Below the pieces are notes generated by a model. It searched no databases. It was given only the letters and a program-made list of their open reading frames with translations, and was not told the origin of the DNA. Source: Acidobacteriota bacterium (GTDB lineage: Bacteria > Acidobacteriota > Terriglobia > Terriglobales > Acidobacteriaceae). From it: a stretch of 14,504 bases of DNA. Where the stretch lies: assembly GCA_021780095.1 (NCBI GenBank), contig JAJXZK010000017.1, positions 1 to 14,504 on the forward strand. Direction: 5' to 3'. Position 1 is the stretch's first letter. Every line of letters starts with the position of its first letter. Shown here piece by piece: positions 1 to 7,846 of the stretch. The position numbers were made by a program, and so were the translations under genes.

Positions 1-1
1 T

Positions 2-505
2 TTTCGGAAGTTCCAACTCGAACTGCATCCCGACAAGACGCGGCTTTTGGAGTTCGGACCGTTGGCGGTCCGAGACCGGAAGCGGCGTGGAGAAGGGAAA
101 CCGGAGACGTTCGACTTCCTCGGCTTCACGCATATCTGCGGCAAGAAGAGGAGCAACGGCTACTACACGGTGCTGCGGCAGACGATTCGTAAGAGGTTGC
201 AAGCGAAGTTGAACGCGGTGAAGACCGAGTTGCGACGGCGCATGCACGCTCCCATCCAGGACACAGGCAAGTGGCTGCGGTCGGTAGTGAGTGGACACAT
301 CCGCTACTACGGAGTGCCCATGAATAGTCATGCGCTGAGCACGTTCCGATTCAAGATAGGCTGGCTCTGGCACCGGGCGCTGTCGCGTCGGAGCCAAAAC
401 GGCCGAGTGTCTTGGGGTCGGATGCGGCGCTTGATCGACCGCTGGCTTCCTCCTGTGCGCGTATATCATCCTTTTCCTCTGCGCCGCATGGGCGTCATTA
501 TCTGA
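2..505 (+). CDS. ltrA: Group II intron reverse transcriptase/maturase, C-terminal part (5' truncated by window)
   Basis: This is the C-terminal portion of a group II intron-encoded protein; the frame is open to the left edge, so the start lies outside. The visible part begins in the last RT motif (QLELHPDKTRLLEFG, residues about 5-19 of the fragment) and runs into the thumb/maturase (X) domain with the family-typical stretches FDFLGFTH, the variant GHIRYYGVP and FRFKIGWLWHRALSRRSQ. The protein ends in a short basic tail with the typical HPFPLRR element. No HNH endonuclease domain follows, as in many bacterial introns that use other priming routes. Such proteins bind the intron RNA, help it splice and reverse-transcribe it into new DNA sites. 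No frameshift or internal stop is visible in the 168 codons available. Whether the complete protein is intact cannot be judged here. The family is very recognisable; the subclass is not assigned. Confidence 0.92.
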   Translation, partial: FRKFQLELHPDKTRLLEFGPLAVRDRKRRGEGKPETFDFLGFTHICGKKRSNGYYTVLRQTIRKRLQAKLNAVKTELRRRMHAPIQDTGKWLRSVVSGHIRYYGVPMNSHALSTFRFKIGWLWHRALSRRSQNGRVSWGRMRRLIDRWLPPVRVYHPFPLRRMGVII

Positions 506-510
506 GGTAA

Positions 511-577
511 GAGCCGGGAAATCCGCTCGTCCGGATCTGCGGAGGGGGTTATGAGCAATCATTATCCCTACTCCGAC
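511..577 (+). ncRNA. Group II intron domains V and VI (domain V apparently shortened)
   Basis: Domain V begins at 511 with GAGCCGG, which contains the catalytic AGC triad at 512-514. This pairs with CCGGATC at 531-537. Between the two arms are only 13 nt, in which a GAAA (518-521) directly follows the lower stem. Typical bacterial domain V is about 34 nt and carries an additional upper stem, and here the 5' strand of that stem seems missing. Domain VI follows: CGGAG (540-544) pairs with CTCCG (571-575), GGGG (545-548) with UCCC (565-568), and an inner stem TTATGA/TCATTA closes a GCAA loop (555-558). U569 and A570 are unpaired, and A570 is the expected branch-point. The terminal AC at 576-577 matches the AY 3' end of group II introns. 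Confidence 0.75.
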
Positions 578-579
578 GT

Positions 580-2055
580 CTAAATTTGCCGCAGTGCGTT
601 CTGCCCGGCCGGAACCTCTTGAGCCAAGGACAGTCCCCCTCCGCTTCCGGATGGATGGAAGATTCGAAACGCCAGCATAACCAGTGCCGCGGCCCCGATG
701 CCGAACGCCTGTGGGGACAAAATCCACCAGCCACGCCCGGCGGTGAGATGAAGCACGAGGAGCATGGACGCGATAGCGGCGGTAATGCTGGACAACGCTG
801 CTTGAGAGAAGACGCGCCTGGAATACAGGCCGGCGACCACCGGCACGAACAGGGAAACAGCGAGCAAGCTGTAGAAGATGCTGACGGCGGCGATGATCGA
901 GGGAAGGATTTGCGCCAACGTAATGCCAAGGACCCCTGCGAGCGCCGCCGTCAAGCGGCTGGCAAACAACAGATCTTTTTCTCCAATATTCGGGCGTAGA
1001 AAAGTTTTGTACAAGTCGACGACGAGCGAGGTAGAGAGCATGAAGAGGATGGCGTCTGTGGCGCTCAATTCAGCTGAAAAAATAGAGGCCACGGCCCACA
1101 TTCCCAACCATTTCGGCAAGAGTAGCTTCATCGCCATCGGCAGAGCGAGCTCCGGATTCGCGAGGTGAGGAAACGCGGCGAAAGCGCACAGACCGAGAAT
1201 CGGCGGCACAAATCCAAAAATGGCCTGCCCCAGGGAATTGATTCCGATTCCGAGACGGACCGCTTTCCGGTCCCGCGCGCCATAGAGTTTCTGCACTAAT
1301 CCTGGAGAAATCATGAAGGACGTCGTGAGGATCACGATATAGGCGAAGATCGGGTGCGCGCCGATGCCGGCGATATTGAACCTCCACGCGGAAGCCTGCA
1401 TGCCACCGTTGTTGGCTGCAATCATCTGCGTCATGTGCGTCCAGCCGTGCATGTGATGCAACGCGAAAGGTACGGCCAGAAGCAGGCCGGACATCGTGAC
1501 CGCCAGCTCAAACATATTGACGAAGGCCGACGCCATCAAGCCGCCGGCCGTGCAATAGACAATGGCGACGATGCCGCCGATCAGGCATCCGGCCCATTTC
1601 GGCGTGCCGATCACCGTATTCAATATCCAAGAGATGGCAATCAGCTGACCGGCAAGGATGGCCAGGGTGCCTGCCCATAACAGAACGGCGATGACCGCTT
1701 TGACGGACTTGCCATAGCGGAACTCCAGAAAATCGCCCAGGGTGTTCAGTCCATGGAGGCGGGCTATGTCCCACAAGCGGGGACCGAGGGTTTGCGACAG
1801 CACAAATGTGCCGATGGCGGCGGATCCCACCCACCACCAGGCCGACAGTCCAAAACGATATCCCAGGCCGGTCGCGCCGACGGTCGAACCGGCACCGATG
1901 TTGGCCGCAAGGAACGTCGCGAAGAGCATGCCAGGGCCGAGGCTGCGACCGGCCACGAGAAAATCCGCGGACTTTTTTACACGGCGTCCAATCAGCAGGC
2001 CGAGTAGCATCAGAAATGCGGAATAAACCAGCAGCGCGATCAGATACGGATTCAC
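580..2055 (-). CDS. Sodium:solute symporter family (SSS) transporter
   Basis: This 491-residue, highly hydrophobic protein has the SSS-family (SGLT/PutP-type) organisation. It has an N-terminal helix at residues 4-23, then the family stretch SADFLVAGRSLGPG (about 29-42) and AANIGAGSTVGATGLGYRFG (about 50-69), followed by about a dozen membrane helices. The segment ELSATDAILFMLSTSLVVDLY (about residues 328-348) corresponds to the helix that carries the second sodium-site Ser/Thr residues in this family. It should import a small organic solute with Na+ across the inner membrane. The start is GTG at 2053-2055, only 7 nt after the stop of the upstream M20 gene, with a weak AGTAGG overlapping that stop codon, so translational coupling is likely. 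It is the last gene of the minus-strand operon. The substrate is inferred from context only: amino acid, peptide or carboxylate. The stop codon lies 2 nt from the end of a group II intron. Confidence 0.93.
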   Translation of the reverse strand: MNPYLIALLVYSAFLMLLGLLIGRRVKKSADFLVAGRSLGPGMLFATFLAANIGAGSTVGATGLGYRFGLSAWWWVGSAAIGTFVLSQTLGPRLWDIARLHGLNTLGDFLEFRYGKSVKAVIAVLLWAGTLAILAGQLIAISWILNTVIGTPKWAGCLIGGIVAIVYCTAGGLMASAFVNMFELAVTMSGLLLAVPFALHHMHGWTHMTQMIAANNGGMQASAWRFNIAGIGAHPIFAYIVILTTSFMISPGLVQKLYGARDRKAVRLGIGINSLGQAIFGFVPPILGLCAFAAFPHLANPELALPMAMKLLLPKWLGMWAVASIFSAELSATDAILFMLSTSLVVDLYKTFLRPNIGEKDLLFASRLTAALAGVLGITLAQILPSIIAAVSIFYSLLAVSLFVPVVAGLYSRRVFSQAALSSITAAIASMLLVLHLTAGRGWWILSPQAFGIGAAALVMLAFRIFHPSGSGGGLSLAQEVPAGQNALRQI

Positions 2056-2062
2056 CGATGAC

Positions 2063-3352
2063 CTACTCTGTCCCGAGCAGGTGAATGGCGGTCAATGCCA
2101 TCACCTTGGCGGATTTCACGAGCTCCTCCACCAGGCAATATTCGTCCGGCTGATGGGCTTGCTTCAGCGCTCCCGGCCCATAGGCGACGCATTGCAGCAC
2201 ATTGCCTACGCGGACGACGTGCTTCTGGTCATAGGTCCCCGGACTGGCCGCAAGACGGGCAGGACGGCCATAGACTTGTTCGACACTGCTCTCGATCGCC
2301 GTTACCAGACTGCACTGCGGATCCGTCTGGACGGGCTGCACGATCATCATGTCTTCCAGAGTGTATTGAAAGTTGGCGTTCTTCTCGCGGCGGCTCTCCA
2401 GCAGACGAAGGATTTCTTCTTTCACATTTTTAAAAGATTCTTCCACAAGGAAGCGGCGGTCGAAAATCGCGCCGGAGCGGTCCACTACGCACGGGGTCTG
2501 CGTGCCTTCCTCCGGCTGTCCACCGAAAATGGCATTGACATTGATGCTGGCGCGGCGCGATTCGGGAGGTTCGATCGGGACCGCCGTCTTACGTCGGGCG
2601 AGAATCGGTTTCAGATCATGGTTCACGTCATACAGAAAATCGACGAGAGGGTCGACGGCGCTGGTACCAAGATGCGGCATGCTGCCATGCGCAATTCGCC
2701 CGTGCGTTACAACTTTGAACCAATATACGCCCCGGTGTCCCAGATAAATGTGTTCGCCGTCGGTAGGCTCGGTGATGATGACGAAATCCGTTTTGTCGCT
2801 GCGAATCCATCCCTGGGCGCACAGATAGGCGACGCCGGCGAAACCGCCGCTTTCCTCGTCCACGCTGCCGCTTTGTTCAACTGTGCCGCTGAGAGCAATG
2901 CCAGCGCGGCGAATGGCCTCGATGGCGAAAATCGACGCCGCAATTCCGGATTTCTGATCGGAGCTGCCGCGCCCGTAGATTTTACCGTCGCGCACCAAGC
3001 CTCCGAATGGATCGACCGTCCATCCAGCTCCCACGGGAACCACGTCAAAGTGCCCATTGAAATGTATTAGAGGATGCGGATCCGGTCCCTCCAATACGCC
3101 GATAACGTTGGTCCGTGGATTTCGTGCGGTATGCTCGGGACGTCCCTCGGCGGAAATATATTGGATTCGATAGCCAAACTCCTGGATTTTTTTTCCAATC
3201 AATTCCGCGCCAGCCAGATAATTCTCACCGGGAGGATTCACGGTTGGAATCCGGATCAATTCCTGAAGGAAATCGACCATCTCATCACGGATTTCATCGA
3301 TCCCACGGAAAATAGCTTCGTATAAATCGGCAGGCACATGCTTTCTTGTCAT
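2063..3352 (-). CDS. M20-family metallo-amidohydrolase/peptidase (ArgE/DapE/ACY1-like)
   Basis: A 429-residue zinc-dependent hydrolase of the M20 family, whose members remove acyl groups from N-acyl amino acids or split dipeptides. The full set of active-site residues is visible: HFD (His101, Asp103), GRGSSDQK with bridging Asp132, DEE with catalytic-base Glu166 and metal-binding Glu167, TEP with Glu195, and a C-terminal His400 in GALKQAH. The lid/dimerisation domain lies roughly between residues 205 and 320 and contains GRIAHGSMPHLG. There is no signal peptide, so it acts in the cytoplasm, after uptake. The ATG at 3350-3352 is preceded by CAGGAA at a suitable distance. It lies 79 nt downstream of the TonB-dependent receptor and 7 nt upstream of the symporter, which supports a shared transport-and-cleavage role. 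Which bond it cleaves (N-acetyl, N-succinyl, N-carbamoyl or peptide) cannot be decided. ArgE or DapE biosynthetic roles seem less likely given this context (inference). Confidence 0.92.
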   Translation of the reverse strand: MTRKHVPADLYEAIFRGIDEIRDEMVDFLQELIRIPTVNPPGENYLAGAELIGKKIQEFGYRIQYISAEGRPEHTARNPRTNVIGVLEGPDPHPLIHFNGHFDVVPVGAGWTVDPFGGLVRDGKIYGRGSSDQKSGIAASIFAIEAIRRAGIALSGTVEQSGSVDEESGGFAGVAYLCAQGWIRSDKTDFVIITEPTDGEHIYLGHRGVYWFKVVTHGRIAHGSMPHLGTSAVDPLVDFLYDVNHDLKPILARRKTAVPIEPPESRRASINVNAIFGGQPEEGTQTPCVVDRSGAIFDRRFLVEESFKNVKEEILRLLESRREKNANFQYTLEDMMIVQPVQTDPQCSLVTAIESSVEQVYGRPARLAASPGTYDQKHVVRVGNVLQCVAYGPGALKQAHQPDEYCLVEELVKSAKVMALTAIHLLGTE

Positions 3353-3431
3353 GCAATCATTCCTGACATTCGCTGAGCTTCATTTCCTTGTTCGACCGCC
3401 CGGACACCGCACACCAGCACCAGGATAAATC

Positions 3432-6400
3432 TTAAAAATTGATCTTCGCTGCAAGCTGCAACTGGCGCATGTTTCCAGCGCTGTTGTATTGACCGAACGA
3501 AGGATTGGCAAGGTTGTTCCAGGTTTGATACCCAGCGGCCGTCAGAAACGGGTGATTGAATACATTGAACGCGTCCATACGCAACTCCAAAGCCCATGGT
3601 CCGGAGCCGACCGGCCCCCTGTCGAAGAGCTTGAATTGTTTGATAACCGACCAGTCAATCGTGGGCAGGCTGTTCATCCGGAACGTGTTTCTGCCTAGGG
3701 TTCCATAGTTGCCGATATAGGGTTGGACATACTTGAAGTTGCTGGAATTCGGAGTCCCATTGACCCCACGAGCCGACGGCGCGGGAATGGTGCTTGGTTT
3801 CCCGAATTTGAAATCGACTCCGCCGGGATTCAGACTGGCGCGGGTGTTGTCGGACCCTGTCGTCTGATTCAGGTTGCCATCGAGGTTCACGTCCGTAAAA
3901 CCGAGACGCGGCCCGGAGTAAATGCTGGCCGGAGCGCCGGATTGCCATAGGTTGAGGGTTGTGAAGGCCCATCCTCCGGCAAGATTCCCGATCAGGCCAT
4001 GCTGTCTCTGGTAAAACGGCACCTGCCAGACTGTTGTGAGCACAATACGGTGCGTGATGTCGAAGTCCGACGGTCCATACTCCAGTTGGCGAAACTTTTC
4101 GCCTTGTCCCTGGGGATAGCTTTCCTCATTGCTGACCTGGGCGGTGTTGTAGTCCGAGTCGTTGTCGAGTGATTTCGAATAGGTATAAGAGAATTGCGCA
4201 TCGAGGCCACGGGCGGTCATCTGCTTGAGCTGGACCGTCAGCGCGTTGTAATTTGAACTGCCGTAGGCGTCGAGCATATCCACCTGGTCGAACCGTGGAT
4301 CGATACGATCATTGCCGGCGCCATATTCATTATTCGCTGCCAGGGTGCAGGGTCCAGGAGCGGTCGCGGTTCCGATGCAGGCCTGCTCGGACGCCAGGCT
4401 GGTTGGCGGCGTGGGCGGCGACTTGACGGAATTGATCGGCCCCAGATCGGTAAGGTTCCGGCTTATGCTTCCCAGATAATCGACGCTGAAAACGGTCTTC
4501 CTCGTTAATTGATACTGAAGCCCCAAGGAATAGTTCTGGGTGTAGGGATTGGGCAGATGCTTGACCACGGAGGCCAGGCTGCCAAAATTCTTCAGCGTCC
4601 CGAAAGACCCGATTTGCGCCTGGGTTTCGGACTCAATCGGGGCGGTTCCATTCAACAGGTTGTCAAAGGTATTTCCGTTGGTGAACTGCGTCGGCCCAAG
4701 TTGAACGGTGTAGTTCAATGGCGGTCCGAAACGGGTGTTCGCCAGCAACGCGAAATCGAAAACATCAAAGAACATGCCATAGCCGCCGCGGATGACCGCC
4801 TTCCCTCCGCGTGGATTCCAGGTGAAACCGAAGCGGGGCTGGATATTGCCGTAGTTTCCTCCAATCCCCGGGTTTCCGGTGCGGAATGCTCCCAGGGGTC
4901 CGGCGCCCGCAGCCCCGATGGGTATTCCCTGCAGGTTCGGATCCAATTCTGAAATCAGGCCATGAACCTCATTCATGGCGCCTTGAATGTCGTAACGAAT
5001 TCCATAATTGAAGGTCAATGTTGGAAGAACGTTCCACTGGTCCTGGGCAAAAAATCCAGGAACCCACATGCGATACCCCTCATAGGTTGCGCCAAAAACA
5101 CGCGACCAGCTCGCCGGCCTGCCGGATAGATAATCGCTGAGTGAGTTGAAGGTCAGAGTGCCACGCACTCCTCCGCTGGTGGTGCTGCGTGAATTGTCTT
5201 GTATATAGCGGACGTCGGCGCCGAACTGCAGCAGGTGTCCGCCGTGGACATAGTTGAATGTGTCGTTGATCTGATAGACATTGAAAAGACGTCCCTGAGG
5301 AAAAAATTGCGCTTCTCCAAAACTGTAGAAGGCGCTGTTGAAATCGATTCGTGGGGTCGGCGAATTGTCCTGCGCATTGAATTCTCCATAGGACCGGCTA
5401 TAGGCCACGCGCAATTGATTCACGATGTTGCTTCCGTGCAGATAGGTGTCGGTGATGTTGACGCTGTGCGCTCCGGTGTCGAAGTCCGCGCCGAATCCGT
5501 TCAGGAAGTTGATGCCAAAGAACGGAAGGGTTGCGGTCGTGGTGCTATACAGGTATCGCGCGCTGAGGGAATGGGTGCCCGAGAACTGATGGTCTCCTCG
5601 AATCAGGTATAGATAGCTGCTGGCTGGAGACGTGAGAACCTGAGTGATCAGGCCGGTCTGCGCACCTGGCGCAGCATTGGCCGGCAGCGGAACATTCTGC
5701 TTAAAGAGCTGTAACGCGGCCTGGTCGGTGGCCGTCGAGAGAGCTTCCGCCGTGGGTACTGGAAATACAATCGTGTTTCCGGCGCCGCGAGTGATCGTCT
5801 TCTGATATCCGCCGAAGAAAAACGTGCGGCCTTTCTGGATCGGCCCACCCACGGTGAAGCCAAAGAGATTTTGCTTTAGCGGCGTTGGCTTCCCGGTGGT
5901 GTCGAAGTAATCGCGGGCATTGAAGAAATCGTTTTCGATAAAATCGTAGGCGTCTCCGTGAAGGAAATTGCTGCCGCTTTTCGTCACCGCGACGATGTTG
6001 GAAGACTCCACACCATATTCGGGCGGAACCACGCCGGCGTAGGTCGTGTAGGAGGAAACCATATCGACCGGCGGTTGAGTTCCTAGCGCAAAACCTCCGA
6101 ATTCCCAATCGTTGATATCGGTATAGTCCAAAGACGCAGCGGTCGCTCGAGCGCGGCTGCCGTATGCGGAGATCAGACCGGTTTGGGCTCCGCTTACGGC
6201 CACCAATGCGCCGCCGCCGTTCGGGTCATACATGGGAGTCACTCCGGGGGCGAGCGTCGCCAGTCCGGACGGGCTGCGGGTCACATTCGGAAGGGCTTCG
6301 AGATTCTTCGCGGATTGGGTTGTCTGCAGAGAGGCATCGCTCGTGTTCAGATCCGTCGATGTGGCCGCCACCTGGACGACCGCATTCTGACTCCGAACTT

Positions 6401-6737
6401 TCAAGGCTACATTTTGAGTGATCGTCGCACTGCTGGAAGCGGTGAAGGTGAGTTCCGTCGTGCCGAACCCGGTTGCACGGATGGACAATTGATATTGCCC
6501 GGGCGGCACTGCGGGAAAGGAATACATGCCATTTCTGCCGGTCGCATAGGTGCGGACCGCATTTGTTGTCTGATTTTTGAGCGTTACGACTGCGCCCACG
6601 ACAGCGGCGTTATTGGGATCGGTCACAATACCCACGACTTGGCCCGTAGTGTACTGCGCCAGTGTTGGCACGGCGGTAACAAAAACAGTAAGGAGCGTTA
6701 GGAATAGAGCAACAAACAAACGCTTATGCCGAAACAT
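3432..6737 (-). CDS. TonB-dependent receptor, Oar-like, with N-terminal carboxypeptidase-regulatory-like domain
   Basis: A large outer-membrane protein (1101 residues from the chosen start). Residues 1-27 form a signal peptide: basic MFRHKR, a hydrophobic core, and cleavage likely after TLA27. A beta-sandwich carboxypeptidase-regulatory-like domain follows (about 32-115; GIVTDPNNAAVVGAVVTLKN and the typical GMYSFPAVPPGQYQL). A plug-like region spans roughly 135-255 and the rest is a beta-barrel rich in aromatic strands, including DAFNVFNHPF near the end and a terminal Phe, as expected for BAM substrates. The longer reading frame starts at 6809, but the ATG at 6735-6737 is preceded by AGGAAGGGG at correct spacing and begins the signal peptide directly, so it is preferred. 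It heads the operon with the M20 enzyme and the symporter, so it may bind or import the compound they process. This architecture is typical of Acidobacteriota; no SusD partner is seen. The ligand is unknown. Confidence 0.9.
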   Translation of the reverse strand: MFRHKRLFVALFLTLLTVFVTAVPTLAQYTTGQVVGIVTDPNNAAVVGAVVTLKNQTTNAVRTYATGRNGMYSFPAVPPGQYQLSIRATGFGTTELTFTASSSATITQNVALKVRSQNAVVQVAATSTDLNTSDASLQTTQSAKNLEALPNVTRSPSGLATLAPGVTPMYDPNGGGALVAVSGAQTGLISAYGSRARATAASLDYTDINDWEFGGFALGTQPPVDMVSSYTTYAGVVPPEYGVESSNIVAVTKSGSNFLHGDAYDFIENDFFNARDYFDTTGKPTPLKQNLFGFTVGGPIQKGRTFFFGGYQKTITRGAGNTIVFPVPTAEALSTATDQAALQLFKQNVPLPANAAPGAQTGLITQVLTSPASSYLYLIRGDHQFSGTHSLSARYLYSTTTATLPFFGINFLNGFGADFDTGAHSVNITDTYLHGSNIVNQLRVAYSRSYGEFNAQDNSPTPRIDFNSAFYSFGEAQFFPQGRLFNVYQINDTFNYVHGGHLLQFGADVRYIQDNSRSTTSGGVRGTLTFNSLSDYLSGRPASWSRVFGATYEGYRMWVPGFFAQDQWNVLPTLTFNYGIRYDIQGAMNEVHGLISELDPNLQGIPIGAAGAGPLGAFRTGNPGIGGNYGNIQPRFGFTWNPRGGKAVIRGGYGMFFDVFDFALLANTRFGPPLNYTVQLGPTQFTNGNTFDNLLNGTAPIESETQAQIGSFGTLKNFGSLASVVKHLPNPYTQNYSLGLQYQLTRKTVFSVDYLGSISRNLTDLGPINSVKSPPTPPTSLASEQACIGTATAPGPCTLAANNEYGAGNDRIDPRFDQVDMLDAYGSSNYNALTVQLKQMTARGLDAQFSYTYSKSLDNDSDYNTAQVSNEESYPQGQGEKFRQLEYGPSDFDITHRIVLTTVWQVPFYQRQHGLIGNLAGGWAFTTLNLWQSGAPASIYSGPRLGFTDVNLDGNLNQTTGSDNTRASLNPGGVDFKFGKPSTIPAPSARGVNGTPNSSNFKYVQPYIGNYGTLGRNTFRMNSLPTIDWSVIKQFKLFDRGPVGSGPWALELRMDAFNVFNHPFLTAAGYQTWNNLANPSFGQYNSAGNMRQLQLAAKINF

Positions 6738-6864
6738 CGCTATCCCCTTCCTCGTGCGACTCATTCCAACATCAATGGCCGAACGGTTAGAACGGTGAGG
6801 GGAGACCACTCGACCCGGGCCTCATCATCCATGAAAGCCACTGAGGCTTTCGAGAACGAAAGTA

Positions 6865-6894
6865 AAACTACATCTTTAGTTTACAGACTGTCAA
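6865..6894 (-). promoter_or_regulatory. Candidate promoter of the receptor-M20-symporter operon
   Basis: On the minus strand a perfect TTGACA (-35) lies at 6894-6889. A TAGTTT at 6870-6865 (spacer 18) or GTAGTT at 6871-6866 (spacer 17) could serve as -10. The -10 match is weak. The site lies 128 nt or more upstream of the receptor start, leaving a leader in which nothing else is recognised. Proposed from sequence only. Confidence 0.4.
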
Positions 6895-6905
6895 CAAATT
6901 TCGTA

Positions 6906-6948
6906 TTTTGGTATACTTAAAATTAAGATAAAATCGCTTTGAGTATAC
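6906..6948. promoter_or_regulatory. Paired GTATAC palindromes, candidate GntR/FCD operator
   Basis: Two GTATAC hexamer palindromes lie at 6911-6916 and 6943-6948, 32 bp centre to centre, which is about three helical turns. The first is embedded in a longer dyad, TTT-NN-GTATAC-NN-AAA (6906-6921). The second matches in the core only. FadR/FCD regulators such as UxuR and ExuR recognise TTGGTATACCAA-like sites, and the first site contains TTGGTATAC. The pair sits between the divergent receptor operon and the gene for a GntR/FCD regulator, so control of both directions by that regulator is the likely reading (inference). Confidence 0.55.
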
Positions 6949-6952
6949 AGTA

Positions 6953-6980
6953 TTGACACTGATCCAAGCGGATTGATACC
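6953..6980 (+). promoter_or_regulatory. Candidate promoter of the GntR regulator operon
   Basis: A perfect TTGACA at 6953-6958 is followed after 16 bp by GATACC (6975-6980). Transcription would start only a few bases before the GTG start at 6992, giving an almost leaderless message, which fits the absence of a good ribosome-binding site there. The -35 box begins 4 bp after the second GTATAC, so a bound repressor would hinder polymerase. The -10 match is only moderate. Confidence 0.4.
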
Positions 6981-6991
6981 TTGGTGCAATC

Positions 6992-7840
6992 GTGACGAAA
7001 ACAATTGTGGATCGGCTGTACCGCAAAATCAGGCAGGATATCATCGAATGCGAGCTGTCACCGGGACTGTCTCTTTCCGAGGCTGAATTTGGCAGGCGGT
7101 ATGAAGGAAGCCGTACTCCCGTGCGTGAGGCTTGTAGAAGGCTTGAAAATGAAGGCCTTATTTGTATCGTTCCCTTTCGCGGATATTCCATTGCGCCCCT
7201 TTCGATTGCGGAGTTCCAGGATTTAGAAGAGCTGCAGCTGATGGTCGAGCCTTCGATCGCGGCCTTGGCAGCGGAACGGGCGACGGAGCGGCAACTGGAT
7301 GAAATGGCGGCGCTTGCCACCTACCAATATAAGGTGGGAGACGCGGAAAGTTATCGCCAGTTTCTTCAGACAAACCATCAGCTGCATGCTCTGATCGCCA
7401 CTTCCACCCGCAACCTTCAAATGGCGGAACTGGTCGGGAATGTCCATGTCCGACTGATGCGGTTTTTCTATCTTGGGATACGACTGGATGCATACGGGCC
7501 CGCGCTGGTAAACGAACATCTCAATCTGGTCGAGGCCATTCGTCGGCGGGATGCAGAGGGCGCGCGGCAGAAGGCCCGGGAGCACATCCTGAATGCGATC
7601 AACCGAAGCGCGACGTTGCTGATGGGCGCACTCCGGTTTGGGGAAGCGGTATTTGAGCCGGGACTGAACCGTGATTCCAGCTATGTTCCGATCCTGTTAC
7701 AAAAACCCGAGCGTAAGAAGCGACGCAGAGCGGCTGCGGAAAAACTGGTCCATCAGACGGAAACATTTGCGGTCCCTCCCTTTTCGGCTGGGCCAGCCAC
7801 TACCAGGGACTCCGATTTTTCAGACACCGAGGATATTTAG
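6992..7840 (+). CDS. GntR-family transcriptional regulator, FCD (FadR) subfamily
   Basis: A 282-residue regulator. Residues 1-70 form the winged helix-turn-helix: LYRKIRQDIIECELSPG, then the recognition region EGSRTPVREACRRLENEGLI (38-57), then the wing PFRGYSIAPL. Residues about 75-215 are the all-helical FCD ligand-binding domain. Three of the usual metal-ligand histidines are visible: His132 (NHQLH), His176 (NEH) and His198 (REH). The usual Asp is Asn128. FCD domains commonly sense small carboxylates or amino-acid derivatives. The tail after about residue 230 is basic and then low-complexity, longer than usual. The start is GTG at 6992; an in-frame stop at 6974-6976 rules out a longer protein. 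It is followed after 6 nt by the aminotransferase and is divergent from the receptor operon, next to a GTATAC pair. It probably controls both directions in response to the pathway substrate (inference). Confidence 0.93.
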   Translation: MTKTIVDRLYRKIRQDIIECELSPGLSLSEAEFGRRYEGSRTPVREACRRLENEGLICIVPFRGYSIAPLSIAEFQDLEELQLMVEPSIAALAAERATERQLDEMAALATYQYKVGDAESYRQFLQTNHQLHALIATSTRNLQMAELVGNVHVRLMRFFYLGIRLDAYGPALVNEHLNLVEAIRRRDAEGARQKAREHILNAINRSATLLMGALRFGEAVFEPGLNRDSSYVPILLQKPERKKRRRAAAEKLVHQTETFAVPPFSAGPATTRDSDFSDTEDI

Positions 7841-7846
7841 CGAACC

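Larger units (their letters stand above)
1..577 (+). mobile_element. Group II intron, 3' part
   Basis: The window opens inside a group II intron. The reading frame at the left edge encodes the C-terminal part of an intron reverse transcriptase/maturase. It is followed after 5 nt by sequence resembling domain V and then by a domain VI hairpin with a bulged adenosine. A bulged A at 570 lies 7 nt before a terminal AC at 576-577, the normal branch-point geometry, so the 3' splice boundary is placed after 577. The 5' part of the intron and most of the RT lie outside the window. The element points toward the convergent symporter gene and ends 2 nt beyond that gene's stop codon. Domain V appears about 6 nt short, so splicing and mobility may be impaired (inference). 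Confidence 0.85.

Noticed and set aside
2081..3070. A 329-codon + strand open frame opposite the M20 gene
   Set aside because: The opposite strand encodes an M20 enzyme with every active-site residue. The antisense product has no recognisable motif and is a codon-usage shadow.
6738..6809. Longer start of the TonB-dependent receptor (extra 24 residues)
   Set aside because: The inner ATG has a strong AGGAAGGGG site and starts a normal signal peptide. The extension would put a non-signal sequence in front of it.
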